NCBI RefSeq assembly: GCF_040954645.1
Contig: NC_092803.1
Span: 81,258,263 to 81,322,262, forward strand
From: Diabrotica undecimpunctata
Taxonomy: Eukaryota > Arthropoda > Insecta > Coleoptera > Chrysomelidae
Length of the DNA stretch: 64,000 nucleotides
Direction: 5' to 3'
This document shows positions 20,477-29,381 of this stretch, piece after piece. The first letter of the stretch is position 1; each line of letters opens with the position of its first letter. The notes beneath the pieces are model-generated. The model did not search any database, was not told the origin of the DNA, and saw only the letters and a list, made by a program, of their open reading frames with translations. The translations under genes were made by a program, and so were the position numbers.

Positions 20477-21257
20477 TATCTATCTATACAAGGATTTTTA
20501 CAGCTGTCGCCGCCTTCCGTCTTTCAACCAACGTCTCCAGTCGTTTCTGTTCTGCCATTCTCCATCTCTAAGGTCTCGTCTTTCCGTGGCCTCGTCCACT
20601 TCATCCCTCCATGATCTTCGGGGTCTACCTCTTTTCCTCCTTCCTATTGGGCTTCAATCCGAAATCTTTACTATCCACCTTGTATGATCTGTTCTTCTCA
20701 CATATCCATACCAAATTAAACGTTTTTAATGTAGCTGAGTATGTCTTGTTCTACTGCAATTCTTCGTTTTATCTTCTCATTTCTGATGCGATTTATTTTT
20801 GTCTCTCTGCAGCTTCTTCTCATGAACTTCATTTCAGTTGCTGTGATTTTGGACCTGTTTCGTTTATTTATTACCCAATTCTCTTGCTCCATAGGTCATT
20901 ATACTGCGTACCAAGGTGTTATAAATTCTCTTTTTTGTATTTCTGGTAATCTGTCTATCCCACAGTACCCCGTTCATTTGTTTAATACATGTTCTTGTCT
21001 GTGCTAATCCGCTGGTTATCTCTTGCTCGGTGGTTCCATTTTTTGAGAGTATGAATCCCAAATATTTGAATTTGTCAGTGCCGTTGATTTCCCTATCCTA
21101 TTTCCCAGTCCATTTTTTGTGTATTCCTTTTATAATTTTCGGAGCATATAGCACAGATCTTCTTCATCTTGAGCCGTTACCACTTGGTCATCTGCAAAGC
21201 TTAATGTGTACAAGAAATTGTCCCGGATTGGTATTCCCATCCCTTCACATTTCCGCG
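20477..21257 (-). pseudogene. LINE (RTE-like), inserted with a TSD
   Basis: A minus-strand insert flanked by about 14-bp near-identical duplications (tttcacgtagatac at 20463-20476 and ttttccacgtagatac at 21258-21273). From its 5' side it encodes GIPIRDNFLYTLSFADDQVV (FADD of the RT palm) near 21175-21235, ILSKNGTTEQEI and VLWDRQITRNTKKRIYNTLV at 20890-21055, and the C-terminal RDEVDEATERRDL...EWQNRNDWRRWLKDGRRR near 20520-20620, then a tagatagatag tail. It is 5'-truncated, with several stops. Confidence 0.75.
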
Positions 21258-21261
21258 TTTT

Positions 21262-21615
21262 CCACGTAGATACATTACATCTATTATCAGAATGAAATCA
21301 GGACACGCATGTTATCCGGCTCATCTGGCAAAACTTAAAATTGTTAATTCCAATTTATGTGAAGTTTGTCAAAAAGAAGCAGATTTAAACCACATTTTCT
21401 TTGAATGTACAAAATATATACAACAAACTGAAGACTTAATAAAAAATTTAATCAAACATAAAATCTTTCCACCCTATAACATTTGTTACCTTTTGTCATT
21501 AAATAACAAAAATGTATATAACTACTTAACAGGATTTATTTCGAAAAGTAACCTCAATTTGTTCTCAAGTTCAGTCAAAAAAATAGTAACCTTTGTTTTA
21601 TCCCATTTGTTTTAA
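21262..21615 (+). pseudogene. RNase-H LINE, right part
   Basis: Continues the frame left at 20476: RRYITSIIRMKSGHACYP, then the zinc-knuckle-like CEVCQKEADLNHIFFEC (C-x2-C...H...C) typical of the C-terminus of I/R1-type LINE polyproteins. The stop is at 21615. The right arm is intact over 107 codons, suggesting the host LINE was young when interrupted. Confidence 0.75.
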
Positions 21616-21619
21616 ACCT

Positions 21620-22699
21620 ACTATCCGTGACCCTGTCTAGTTAGTGTTTTAATTTAATGTCTTGGTAGGTCCCTAGACGAGAAGCGAGTAACCATGTTTG
21701 TTTCATGGATAACCAAATAACCAATAATAAATATATTGTGATAAATATTTTCTTTGCTTTCCTTTGGGAAGAACTTAAAAAAGTTGTGACTGGCTGAATG
21801 GCAAATGCCTATGCCAAAAAAAAGATTGTCTTATACAAAGCACCGTAAGTTTAATATAAAACTAAACCTGTATTATTTAATCTATATTAACAGGATTTAT
21901 TAACAATTTGTGATACACTCGTGTGATACTTCAATTCTTATGCATTGATACTGCTCATATCTCCCCCACAACTAATATAAAATATTAAGCATCATTGCAC
22001 TCTAAATTGCAAATTGGCCCACTATTTATTCTTTCATGTACCTCTTTATAATAACTCTGCTTTTAATAACGTAACATATAATTCCGTAAAATGAGACGAG
22101 TCAACAATGCGTCTAGTCTCATTTCCCACGAAACCGTCTAGATTTAATCGTGGATATGGTCGTTGTTTCTCATTACGCATTTTAGGACGTACTTATTCTT
22201 TAAATCGTAAATTATACTCTTATTTGTTATTCTATGATAATGCATTGTTTGCATTGCCTAACCTGTCTTGTTTCGTATGCTGAAATTAGCCTCATTGTGC
22301 ATTGTTACTTGGTCGATATACAGCAGCTTTTGGTATAAATTTCTCCCTCTATTAAATACTTACATAGGCGGATTAACACATTATATGAGGCAGTCTTAAA
22401 ATCTAACAAGAATTAACTTGAAAATTTTAAAACACACCATTTTATTATATTTGATAAATATTTAAATAATATATTATAAAATATATAGAGACGGGCATTT
22501 TATCCCTTCAAATACTACACAGTGACGGTTCTATAATTATTGCTGTAGTGGGATCCCCAGATCATTGTGAAGTGCCTGGTTGGATACAAACAATGGAGCT
22601 TATTATATGGAGTATTTTGGATTGGAATATTTGGAGTATCTTCGTATTTGATGGTTTACTGCAGCCCCATAGTTCTGAGGTTGCTCCATGAGAGGTTCA
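21620..22699. other. AT-rich spacer, no gene seen
   Basis: No reading frame, TIR pair or known repeat is recognised in this kilobase. The first 130 bp are probably the 3' UTR of the LINE ending at 21615. Confidence 0.4.
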
Positions 22700-23740
22700 A
22701 AACATAAAACTGGAAAGATTCGTTTTTCCCTCATGTAGTGCTCTATTTAGTCTTTAACTTATCCTTTTAAAGTACGTTTTATTATGTGGATTTCTCACTT
22801 AATACCATATGCGTCGAGCTCTTCTTTTTTCTGCTACGGTTATCTACATGAAGAGTATGAATATTATGGTTTTCTTGCACACTTCTTTGACGCTGTGGTG
22901 TTCCTTCCCAGCCTGCTGTTTGTAAAACTGTTGTTAAATAGTCTTCTGCTTTCTCTACATCTTATTTTTCTTTTATCCTAATATCTAGTCTAATATTTGT
23001 AGCATTTTTTCCGAATTTTGGAAAACATGCCAGTTTTTTTCTTCAGTTGTCAGTTTGGGTGGTGGTGTTCTTTATAGTATGTGCTGTGGTCTAATGTTAA
23101 ATTGAAGTTTGACTCTAATGTACTATGCTATCCCTTTCGTTACAGTAAAATCTACCAAAGCTGGGATTGTGTCATAGGCTAGTATGTGGGGTCTCCTGTT
23201 GATCAATATCTTAAGTTATTTTGGTAAATATACATACATATACATTCAAAGTTTGTATGAAATTATGATACTCTTCGCTTGAAATGCGATGTCTAAGTGG
23301 GTTGTAGATTGATATTACACTAAAAGGGGTGTTTGTTTTGAGTTAAACGATTGCTGCTTGGATTTTTTTCGTAATAAAAGATTGGACTGCATAGTTTTTA
23401 ATTTTTAATTTAATAATAAAGGAGAGCCTGCAAGTGCAAGGTCCACAAAAAATAAAAGAAATGATTCACGACTCAACCTGTGTCTGACATTTATAATATT
23501 CCTTTTCTTATGACCATTTTTCTAGATTTTCGCTATTGGTTTAACTATTGGAAAGGAGTAATGTAGGTCTTGAATAACTGCTTTGTAGGCTCTCTCTTCC
23601 TTAGGTTAATATGTATGGTGGATGATGTTTTCCTCTCGTACGCGATGTATTAATTTTCTGTAGGATCCGGTGTCTTTAAGAAAATTTTAATTGCGTTCTT
23701 TGTTAAGGCTTTAGTAAAGTAAGTCTCTTCTTCTACTGCT
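22700..23740 (-). pseudogene. Jockey-like LINE remnant: ORF1 and endonuclease
   Basis: Read right to left. ORF1 (gag-like) is seen near 23420-23740: LTKNAIKIFLKTP, KERAYKAVIQDLHYSFPIV, KKRNIINVRHRLSRE and LLFFVDL, the pattern of Jockey nucleic-acid-binding proteins. Endonuclease follows at about 22780-23330: FSVISIYNPLRHRISSEEY, INRRPHILAYDTIPALVDF and AEKRRARRIWYxVRNP. The catalytic GDFN segment is deleted and the RT is missing. Stops occur throughout. ORF1 followed by EN in the same direction supports a single decayed element. Confidence 0.6.
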
Positions 23741-23899
23741 TGTGCTAAATTATCACTATATTGATATAGTCATTTACGCCAAATATAAAAATTTGAGAGG
23801 TCCTGGTTCGTTTGCTGTTTCACTTCGCTTAGAAACTACTTTTGTTTTCACGGACTACTTTATTTAATGAAAAAACAACAAAAAAATAATTGCTGGATT

Positions 23900-26425
23900 T
23901 TTATTCTTCTTCTTCTTCTCGTGCCACTCCTAGCGGAGATTGGAAATCATCATGGCCACTGCGACTTTGTTAGCAGCGCGCCTAAAAAGTTCAATCGAAC
24001 TACACCCGAACCATTCACGTAGATTACGAAGCCACGATATTTTTCTTCTTCCCACACTTCTTTTGCCCTTAATTTTGCCCTGCATGATATTTCTTAAAAG
24101 TTCGTACTTTTCACCTCTCACAATGTGCCCCAAGTATTCCATCTTTCTAGTTTTTATCTCATTTAGAATTTCGCATCTTTTGTCTAAAGTTTGGAGTACT
24201 TGCGTGTTAGTGACGCGGTCCATCCATGATATTCTGAGAATGCGCCTATAGCACCACATCTCGAAAGCTTCGATGTTTTTTGTGGTCAACTGTTTTAGTG
24301 TCCAAGCCTCTACTCCATACAACAGGGTAGAAAAGACATAACACCGCAGCATTCGTATTCGTAACTTTATGTTGATATCACGATTGCAAAAGAGTTTGCG
24401 CATTCCATTAAAGACTGATCTAGCGATTTCTATTCTACATCTAATCTCTTTTGTTTGATCAGTATCGTCTGTGATCCAAGCACCTAGATATTTATAACAG
24501 GACACACGCTCAATCGTTGTATTGTCTATTACAAGATTAGCTCTGATGTTCTTGGATTTCGTGATTACCATAAATTTAGTTTTTTTCAAATTAATTTTCA
24601 AGCCGTAACTGTTACAATATATATTGAGACTTTGAACGAGATGTTGTAGTTCTACTAGCGTTCCCGTTAGGAGAACCGTATCGTCAGCATACCTTATATT
24701 GTTGATCGTCTCACCATTTATTATCAGACCAAGATCTTCTTCCTCGAGTGCTTGTTCACAAATAGCTTCACTATACAGATTAAACAAAAGTGGCGACAAG
24801 ATGCATCCCTGCCGGACTCCTCGACGGATTTGAATTTCTTCTGTTAGCCTACCCTCAACCTTCACATTTGCTGTTTGATTCCAATATAGGTTGCATATAA
24901 TTCGAATATCTCGGCTGTCTATATTTTTCTTTATTAGAATTTGTCTTAGTGGTTCATGTTGTACTTTGTCAAAGGCCTTTTCGAAATCAATAAAGCAGGT
25001 GTAAATTTCTTGGTTCATGTCTAAGCATCTCTGTGAGAGAACGTTCATTGCAAACAGAGCCTCCCTTGTACCCAGCCCTTTTCTGAATCCCATCTGAGTG
25101 TTACTGATGTCTGCGTCTAATTTCCTATAGATCCTATTATGGATTATTTTCAGGAACAGTTTTAGAGCATGACTCATCAAAGCTATCGTACGATATTCGC
25201 TGCATTCCCTTGTATTTGCCTTTTTTGGCAGTAGTATAAAGGTCGAACGGAGCCATTCCCTAGGTATTATTCCAGTTCTATATATTGTGTTAAATAGATC
25301 TAGGAGTATTTTAATAGATTCATCGTCCATAAGTTTGAGCAGTTCTACGGGAATTTCATCAGGACCGGGGGCCTTACCACTTTTCGCTTTTTTGATTGCA
25401 TAATCTATTTCTTCTCTGATTATATCAGGCCCTGTATCATCTGTATATTCGTTTGAGATTTCTTGTCTATCTTTGTCATCAAAAAGTTGTGATATGTATT
25501 CTGTCCATCGATTCATTTTTTGTTGTAAATCTGTTATGAGTATACCATCTGTATCTTTGATCTGTCCTATCTGTGTTGTTCTTCTCCTTCCTGTCATTTC
25601 TTTAATCTTTTTGTGTACATTAAAAAAGTCATATTTTCGCTCCAGTTGTTCCAACTCCTGGCATTGCTCACTTAGCCATCTTTCTCTAGCTTCTCTTATT
25701 TTCTTTTTTATCAGTTTATCTGTTTCTTTGTATCTTATCGGGTTATTTGTTTTGTGTACCCTTCTTTCACACATCAACTGTAGTATTTCCTCATTCATCC
25801 ATTCTTTATGTTTCCTCTCTTTCGGTGTTAAATTTTCTCTCCCTGCCAGCATTACGGCATGTTTAATATTTTCCCATTTTTGGTCTATGTTATCAGTATT
25901 TCTATTCAGTTTCTCTATATTTTGTAAATTTTCTTTGATGTTCACTATTGTTTTCTCTTTTATATGTTGTTCACTCAGTCTTCTCACGTCAATTTGTTTC
26001 TGTATGTGTTTTTGAATGATCTTTAGTTTTATTCTTAATGTGACTACTACAGGATTGTGATCCGAGCCTATATCTGCTCCTGGGTAGGTTTTAGCTGAGA
26101 GTATAGAGTTGCGGAATCTTTGTCTAATAAGGACAAAGTCAATTTGATTTCTGACTACTCTGCCTTTGGTGTCACTCGGAGATTTCCATGTGTACAGTCT
26201 TCTGTTAGGTAACTTGAAAAGAGTGTTAGCAACTACTAACTCCTCCGCTTGACAAAATTGTACCATACGGTCTCCTCGTTCGTTTCGTTCTCCTAATCCA
26301 TAGTCACCCACATAACCGTCCACACATCCATGTCCAATTTTGGCATTAAAATCGCCCATTACTACTGTAGTGTGATGTTTCTTCATTGATTTTAGAAAAT
26401 GGATTTTTATAGCTCTAATCAATTA
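23900..26425 (-). mobile_element. RTE-like LINE, 5'-truncated but with a long open frame
   Basis: The element runs from its 3' tail of GAAGAAGAAGAA (plus-strand cttcttcttcttctc at 23902-23916) to a truncation near 26423. The ORF (23930-26422) is uninterrupted over 830 codons, so this is the best-preserved LINE in the window. No convincing TSD was found: only attgct is shared by the two edges. Confidence 0.8.
23930..26422 (-). CDS. endonuclease-reverse transcriptase of RTE-like LINE
   Basis: 830 codons. Residues 18-30 (TVVMGDFNAKIG) and 48-150 (RRLYTWKSPSD, RNQIDFVLI, PGADIGSDHNPVVV) form the C-terminal two thirds of an apurinic-type endonuclease that nicks target DNA. The first ~100 residues are missing because of 5' truncation. 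RT follows: SGKAPGPDEIPVELLK near 345, CSEYRTIALMSH near 410, CFIDFEKAFDKVQHEPL near 480, QGCILSPLLFNLY near 540, and NIRYADDTVLL with YADD near 577. The C-terminal part has RMLRCYVFSTLLYGVEAWT and ISWLRNLREW. It closely resembles craniofacial-development-protein-2-type RTE sequences. All RT motifs are intact. The first in-frame start is arbitrary. Confidence 0.92.
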   Translation of the reverse strand: MIRAIKIHFLKSMKKHHTTVVMGDFNAKIGHGCVDGYVGDYGLGERNERGDRMVQFCQAEELVVANTLFKLPNRRLYTWKSPSDTKGRVVRNQIDFVLIRQRFRNSILSAKTYPGADIGSDHNPVVVTLRIKLKIIQKHIQKQIDVRRLSEQHIKEKTIVNIKENLQNIEKLNRNTDNIDQKWENIKHAVMLAGRENLTPKERKHKEWMNEEILQLMCERRVHKTNNPIRYKETDKLIKKKIREARERWLSEQCQELEQLERKYDFFNVHKKIKEMTGRRRTTQIGQIKDTDGILITDLQQKMNRWTEYISQLFDDKDRQEISNEYTDDTGPDIIREEIDYAIKKAKSGKAPGPDEIPVELLKLMDDESIKILLDLFNTIYRTGIIPREWLRSTFILLPKKANTRECSEYRTIALMSHALKLFLKIIHNRIYRKLDADISNTQMGFRKGLGTREALFAMNVLSQRCLDMNQEIYTCFIDFEKAFDKVQHEPLRQILIKKNIDSRDIRIICNLYWNQTANVKVEGRLTEEIQIRRGVRQGCILSPLLFNLYSEAICEQALEEEDLGLIINGETINNIRYADDTVLLTGTLVELQHLVQSLNIYCNSYGLKINLKKTKFMVITKSKNIRANLVIDNTTIERVSCYKYLGAWITDDTDQTKEIRCRIEIARSVFNGMRKLFCNRDINIKLRIRMLRCYVFSTLLYGVEAWTLKQLTTKNIEAFEMWCYRRILRISWMDRVTNTQVLQTLDKRCEILNEIKTRKMEYLGHIVRGEKYELLRNIMQGKIKGKRSVGRRKISWLRNLREWFGCSSIELFRRAANKVAVAMMISNLR

Positions 26426-26983
26426 TTGCTTTAATCAATTTTGCAAATTCGACGAACATCCTAGAACGGCCAAGAGTAAATAGCATATTGAATTCAACTA
26501 TTTAAAAACAATGCCGCCCAATTTTTTGTAAACAAATGTTATTTTCCTACTCTTTTTGTTTATTGTATTTCTGACCCCCTAAATGAGCCCCCAAAGACTG
26601 AGCAACGGCCCATTTGAATCACAAAGAACCGTCAAACGGCACTAAGGTCTCAATCTGCTTACTACTCAGTGTCGAGTCACTCGACACTGAGGAGTAGGCA
26701 GATTGAGACTTCAGTGCCGTTTGATGGTTCTTGTATTTCTACAAAACACGATACTGGTACGTCACGAGTGAGGGGAAGTAGGCAGATTGAGAGCCCGACC
26801 TCGAACGGAACCGCTTGATAATGGCTCCAAAATTGGTGCCGAAACGTCGAGTATTAAATTTTCAACGCGGTTCTTTCCGAAAACTAAAAAATTAAAAAAG
26901 GCTTAACTAATTTCAAGAAAAATTTTAATAATTTTTAATATTAATTATTTGCATAAATTAATATTAAAAAAAGGCCATACCTA
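26426..26983. other. spacer with a long hairpin
   Basis: No gene. It contains the inverted repeat at 26621-26735 and, just right of it, a partial third copy of the motif gtaggcagattgaga (26779-26793). Confidence 0.5.
26621..26735. repeat. 57-bp inverted repeat with 1-nt centre
   Basis: Arms 26621-26677 and 26679-26735 pair with about eight mismatches, three of them at the outer end, around a single base at 26678. The centre AGTGTCGAGT-C-ACTCGACACT is perfect. Such a structure would form a cruciform or a very stable RNA hairpin. It may be a foldback element or a non-autonomous transposon remnant. Confidence 0.8.
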
Positions 26984-27012
26984 TAGTGTATTTTTATGTA
27001 TGAGAGAGTAAT
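26984..27012 (+). repeat. left TIR of DD82E transposon
   Basis: Begins TAGTGTATTTTTATG and ends GAGAGAGTAAT. It matches the reverse complement of 29351-29379 at 26 of 29 positions and is preceded by TA. Confidence 0.88.
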
Positions 27013-27313
27013 AAAACAATAAATTATGTATGCAAATCCCTAAACTGTTGATACGGGTGACTCAATGAAAAACAGATATTTGTCAACAAGTTTACAGAAG
27101 TATATAGGAAAACAATTTTAAATTGAGTATGACCACCAGGTATAAAGGTTAGAGCAGAATAGAATACAATAGTTGTGAGGGTTACTAATCCCTAAATAAG
27201 GTTGCCAGTGTCGGAGTGATGGAGGTTAACAGGTACCAATGAATTTGCAAGAAATGTAAGATGTTTATTTTATTGGTTATATATAACCAATAAAAGTTTA
27301 ATAAGTACCTACC

Positions 27314-27452
27314 TATTTGCAAAATAAAGTTTAATTCTTTAGATAAAATAAAACGTTTTATTTTATCTATTTGCAAAATAAAGTTTAATTCTTTGCTTAT
27401 TTGCAAAATAAAGTTTAATTCTTTAGATAAAATAAAACGTTTTATTTTATCT
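27314..27452. repeat. subterminal direct repeats with two identical 28-bp palindromes
   Basis: The unit tatttgcaaaataaagttta-attcttt occurs three times (about 27314-27340, 27369-27394, 27398-27424). After the first and third units comes the perfect 28-bp palindrome agataaaataaaac|gttttattttatct (27341-27368 and 27425-27452). Placed inside the transposon near its left end, these could be transposase-binding or regulatory repeats. Confidence 0.9.
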
Positions 27453-27695
27453 GAAATAAGTGCATTCCACGAAGTAAGGGTTTCAACAATCAAACATTTA
27501 ATTCTTTAATTCCAGGAATCTACGACAGTAATTGACTAGATAATTACCTTCTAAACTTATTCCACAGAAAATGTGATAGTGGGTTTTTCCATTTTGTATA
27601 TAGGAAGGTCCAAGTGGCGTATTCAAAATTCTTAACAGTTCACTAAAAGTAGGTACTTCAGTTGCAAGGTGCAGTTTATTGTGTATACTAGTATT

Positions 27696-29036
27696 ATGGA
27701 AAATTTGGAAGTGCCGTGTAAACGCCGAAAAATTGGTCCTCTAACAGTTAATGAAAAAACATTAATATTTAATTGTTTTAAATCATTTACAGACAAACGT
27801 TTATGTAAAAGTGTTGATGAGACCGTTGAGTTAGTTAGCAGTACACTTGGTGTTGGGAAATCTACGATTTACAGAGTTATTAAAGAAGAGAAATGTGGTA
27901 GTTTTCAAATGCCACGTAATGCTCCAGAGAAACCAAAATTTCAAATAGAATATCATTTTAAAGAAGGACTTCGACGGAAAGTGCATGAATTCTTCTTTAG
28001 ACAAGAATTTCCAACATTGGATAAAGTTCTTGTCTGAGTTCGAGATGATAAGGATTACCCAGAAATGAGTCGAAGTACTTTATGAAAACTTTTAAAAGAA
28101 ATAGGCTTCCGCTGGAAAAAGAATCCCAGAAAGTCTATTTTATTAGAAAGAAGCGATATTGTCATATGGAGAAGACATTTTCTAAGAACCATAAAGGAAA
28201 TGAGAAACCAAAAAAGAAAAATATTTTATCTTGATGAAACATGGATCAACGAGGATCATACACCAAATAAATTTTGGCAGGATGAAACTGTTACAAGTCA
28301 AAGGCACGCTTTTGTAAATAACTTATCTACTGGTTTAAACCCACCATCAGGAAAGGGACGCAGGCTGATAATAGTACACATTGGCAGTTCAGACGGTTTT
28401 GTTGAAGGTGGTTCATTAACTTTTGAATCAACTCGTACCGGTGACTACCATGAAGACATGAACGCTGATGTCTTTCAAGAATGGTTCGAACAAATAATAG
28501 ATCTTCTTCCTAAGAACTGTGTAATAGTAATGGATAATGCAAGTTATCACTCCAGACTTATAGAAGGACTGCCCACAACCAAGTGGTTAAAAAAAGACTT
28601 GCAGAATTGGCTGAGTTCAAAAAATATTACGTACCATCTCGGATCTATAAGAAAGGAACTTTATTCGTTGTGTGCCCTTCATAAAGAAAAATTTAAAAAA
28701 TACGAAATTGATGAAATTGCCAAAAATCGTGGAATGACAGTACTTAGATCCCCGCCATATCATTGTGAATTAAACCCGATTGAACTGGTATGGGCACAGA
28801 TAAAGAGTGAAGTTTCAAGAAAAAATACCACTTTTAAAATTCATGATGTTAAACAGTTGTTTTTGGAGGCCGTAAATATTGTAAAACCTGAAAACTGGGA
28901 AAAGGCAGTAAATCACACTATTAAAGAAGAGGAAAAAATGTGGAAGCTGGACAATATTACTGATAAAATGATCGAGCCAGTTGTTATAAATCTTGGTTCT
29001 GAAAGTTCATCTTCTGAATCTGATTTGGATTTGTAA
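27696..29036 (+). pseudogene. transposase of DD82E Tc1/mariner-type element (two in-frame stops)
   Basis: The frame is continuous from ATG 27696 to the stop at 29034-29036 (446 codons) apart from TGA at 28035-28037 and 28083-28085; there is no frameshift. Residues 9-70 form a helix-turn-helix DNA-binding region (LTVNEKTLIF...STLGVGKSTIYRVIKEE). The DDE domain has its first Asp in YLDETWI (residue 180), its second in VIVMDNASYH (residue 280), and its Glu in LNPIELVW (residue 363), i.e. 82 residues between the last two. The interval holds an extra WLKKDLQNWLSSKNI...FKKYEIDEIAK segment absent from DD34E enzymes. Both stops could arise from CGA by a single C-to-T change at CpG. A Ser/Glu-rich acidic tail ends the protein. 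The catalytic residues are intact, but the frame is inactivated unless TGA is read through. Confidence 0.88.
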
Positions 29037-29350
29037 CAAGTAGCTGTAAGTTTTATATTAATATTTTTATTCAGCTATTTAACATACCTTAGACGGTTTT
29101 AAAAACTCTTTTTCTCTTTTGTAATTTTTAAAAATTAAAAAAAAATGTGAATTTTTTAAAACCCTTTTTAATGTAGGCCAGTCAGTTCTAATATAGTGTG
29201 TGATAAAAGAGGTCACTTTTGTTTACATACACATAATACTTTATAACACTGAAATAATTCATTTATTTTTTACAATTATTCAAAGTAATTTTTCAATTAA
29301 TCTTGAGCACGCCCATGGAGTGGTCGGAGCTACCAGTTAAAATTATGCTA

Positions 29351-29379
29351 ATTACTCTCTCGTTCATAAAAATAAACTA
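29351..29379 (-). repeat. right TIR of DD82E transposon
   Basis: Starts ATTACTCTCTCG and ends AAATAAACTA. It is the inverted partner of 26984-27012 and is followed by TA (29380-29381). Confidence 0.88.
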
Positions 29380-29381
29380 TA

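Larger units (their letters stand above)
26984..29379 (+). mobile_element. Tc1/mariner-type DNA transposon (DD82E)
   Basis: A 2396-bp element. Terminal inverted repeats of 29 bp (26984-27012, starting TAGTGTATTTTTATG, and 29351-29379) differ at three positions and are flanked by TA at 26982-26983 and 29380-29381, the target duplication of this superfamily. It contains one transposase frame (27696-29036) with two internal stops. Between the left TIR and the ORF lies a block of palindromic subterminal repeats (27314-27452). The spacing of the catalytic triad (82 residues between the second Asp and the Glu) sets it apart from the common DD34E/DD34D/DD37D groups. From memory a DD82E group was named Sailor. 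Confidence 0.88.

Noticed and set aside
23940..26015. Plus-strand Ser/Leu/Phe-rich frames opposite the RTE LINE
   Set aside because: Shadows of the 23930-26422 ORF; composition follows the complementary strand.
27314..27452. CRISPR-like array
   Set aside because: Repeats are adjacent with palindromes rather than unique spacers, lie inside a eukaryotic transposon, and no Cas genes exist here.
28200..29036. Separate downstream gene inside the DD82E transposon
   Set aside because: Same frame as 27696-28034 with coding-like sequence between them; only two TGA codons split it, so it is one transposase frame.
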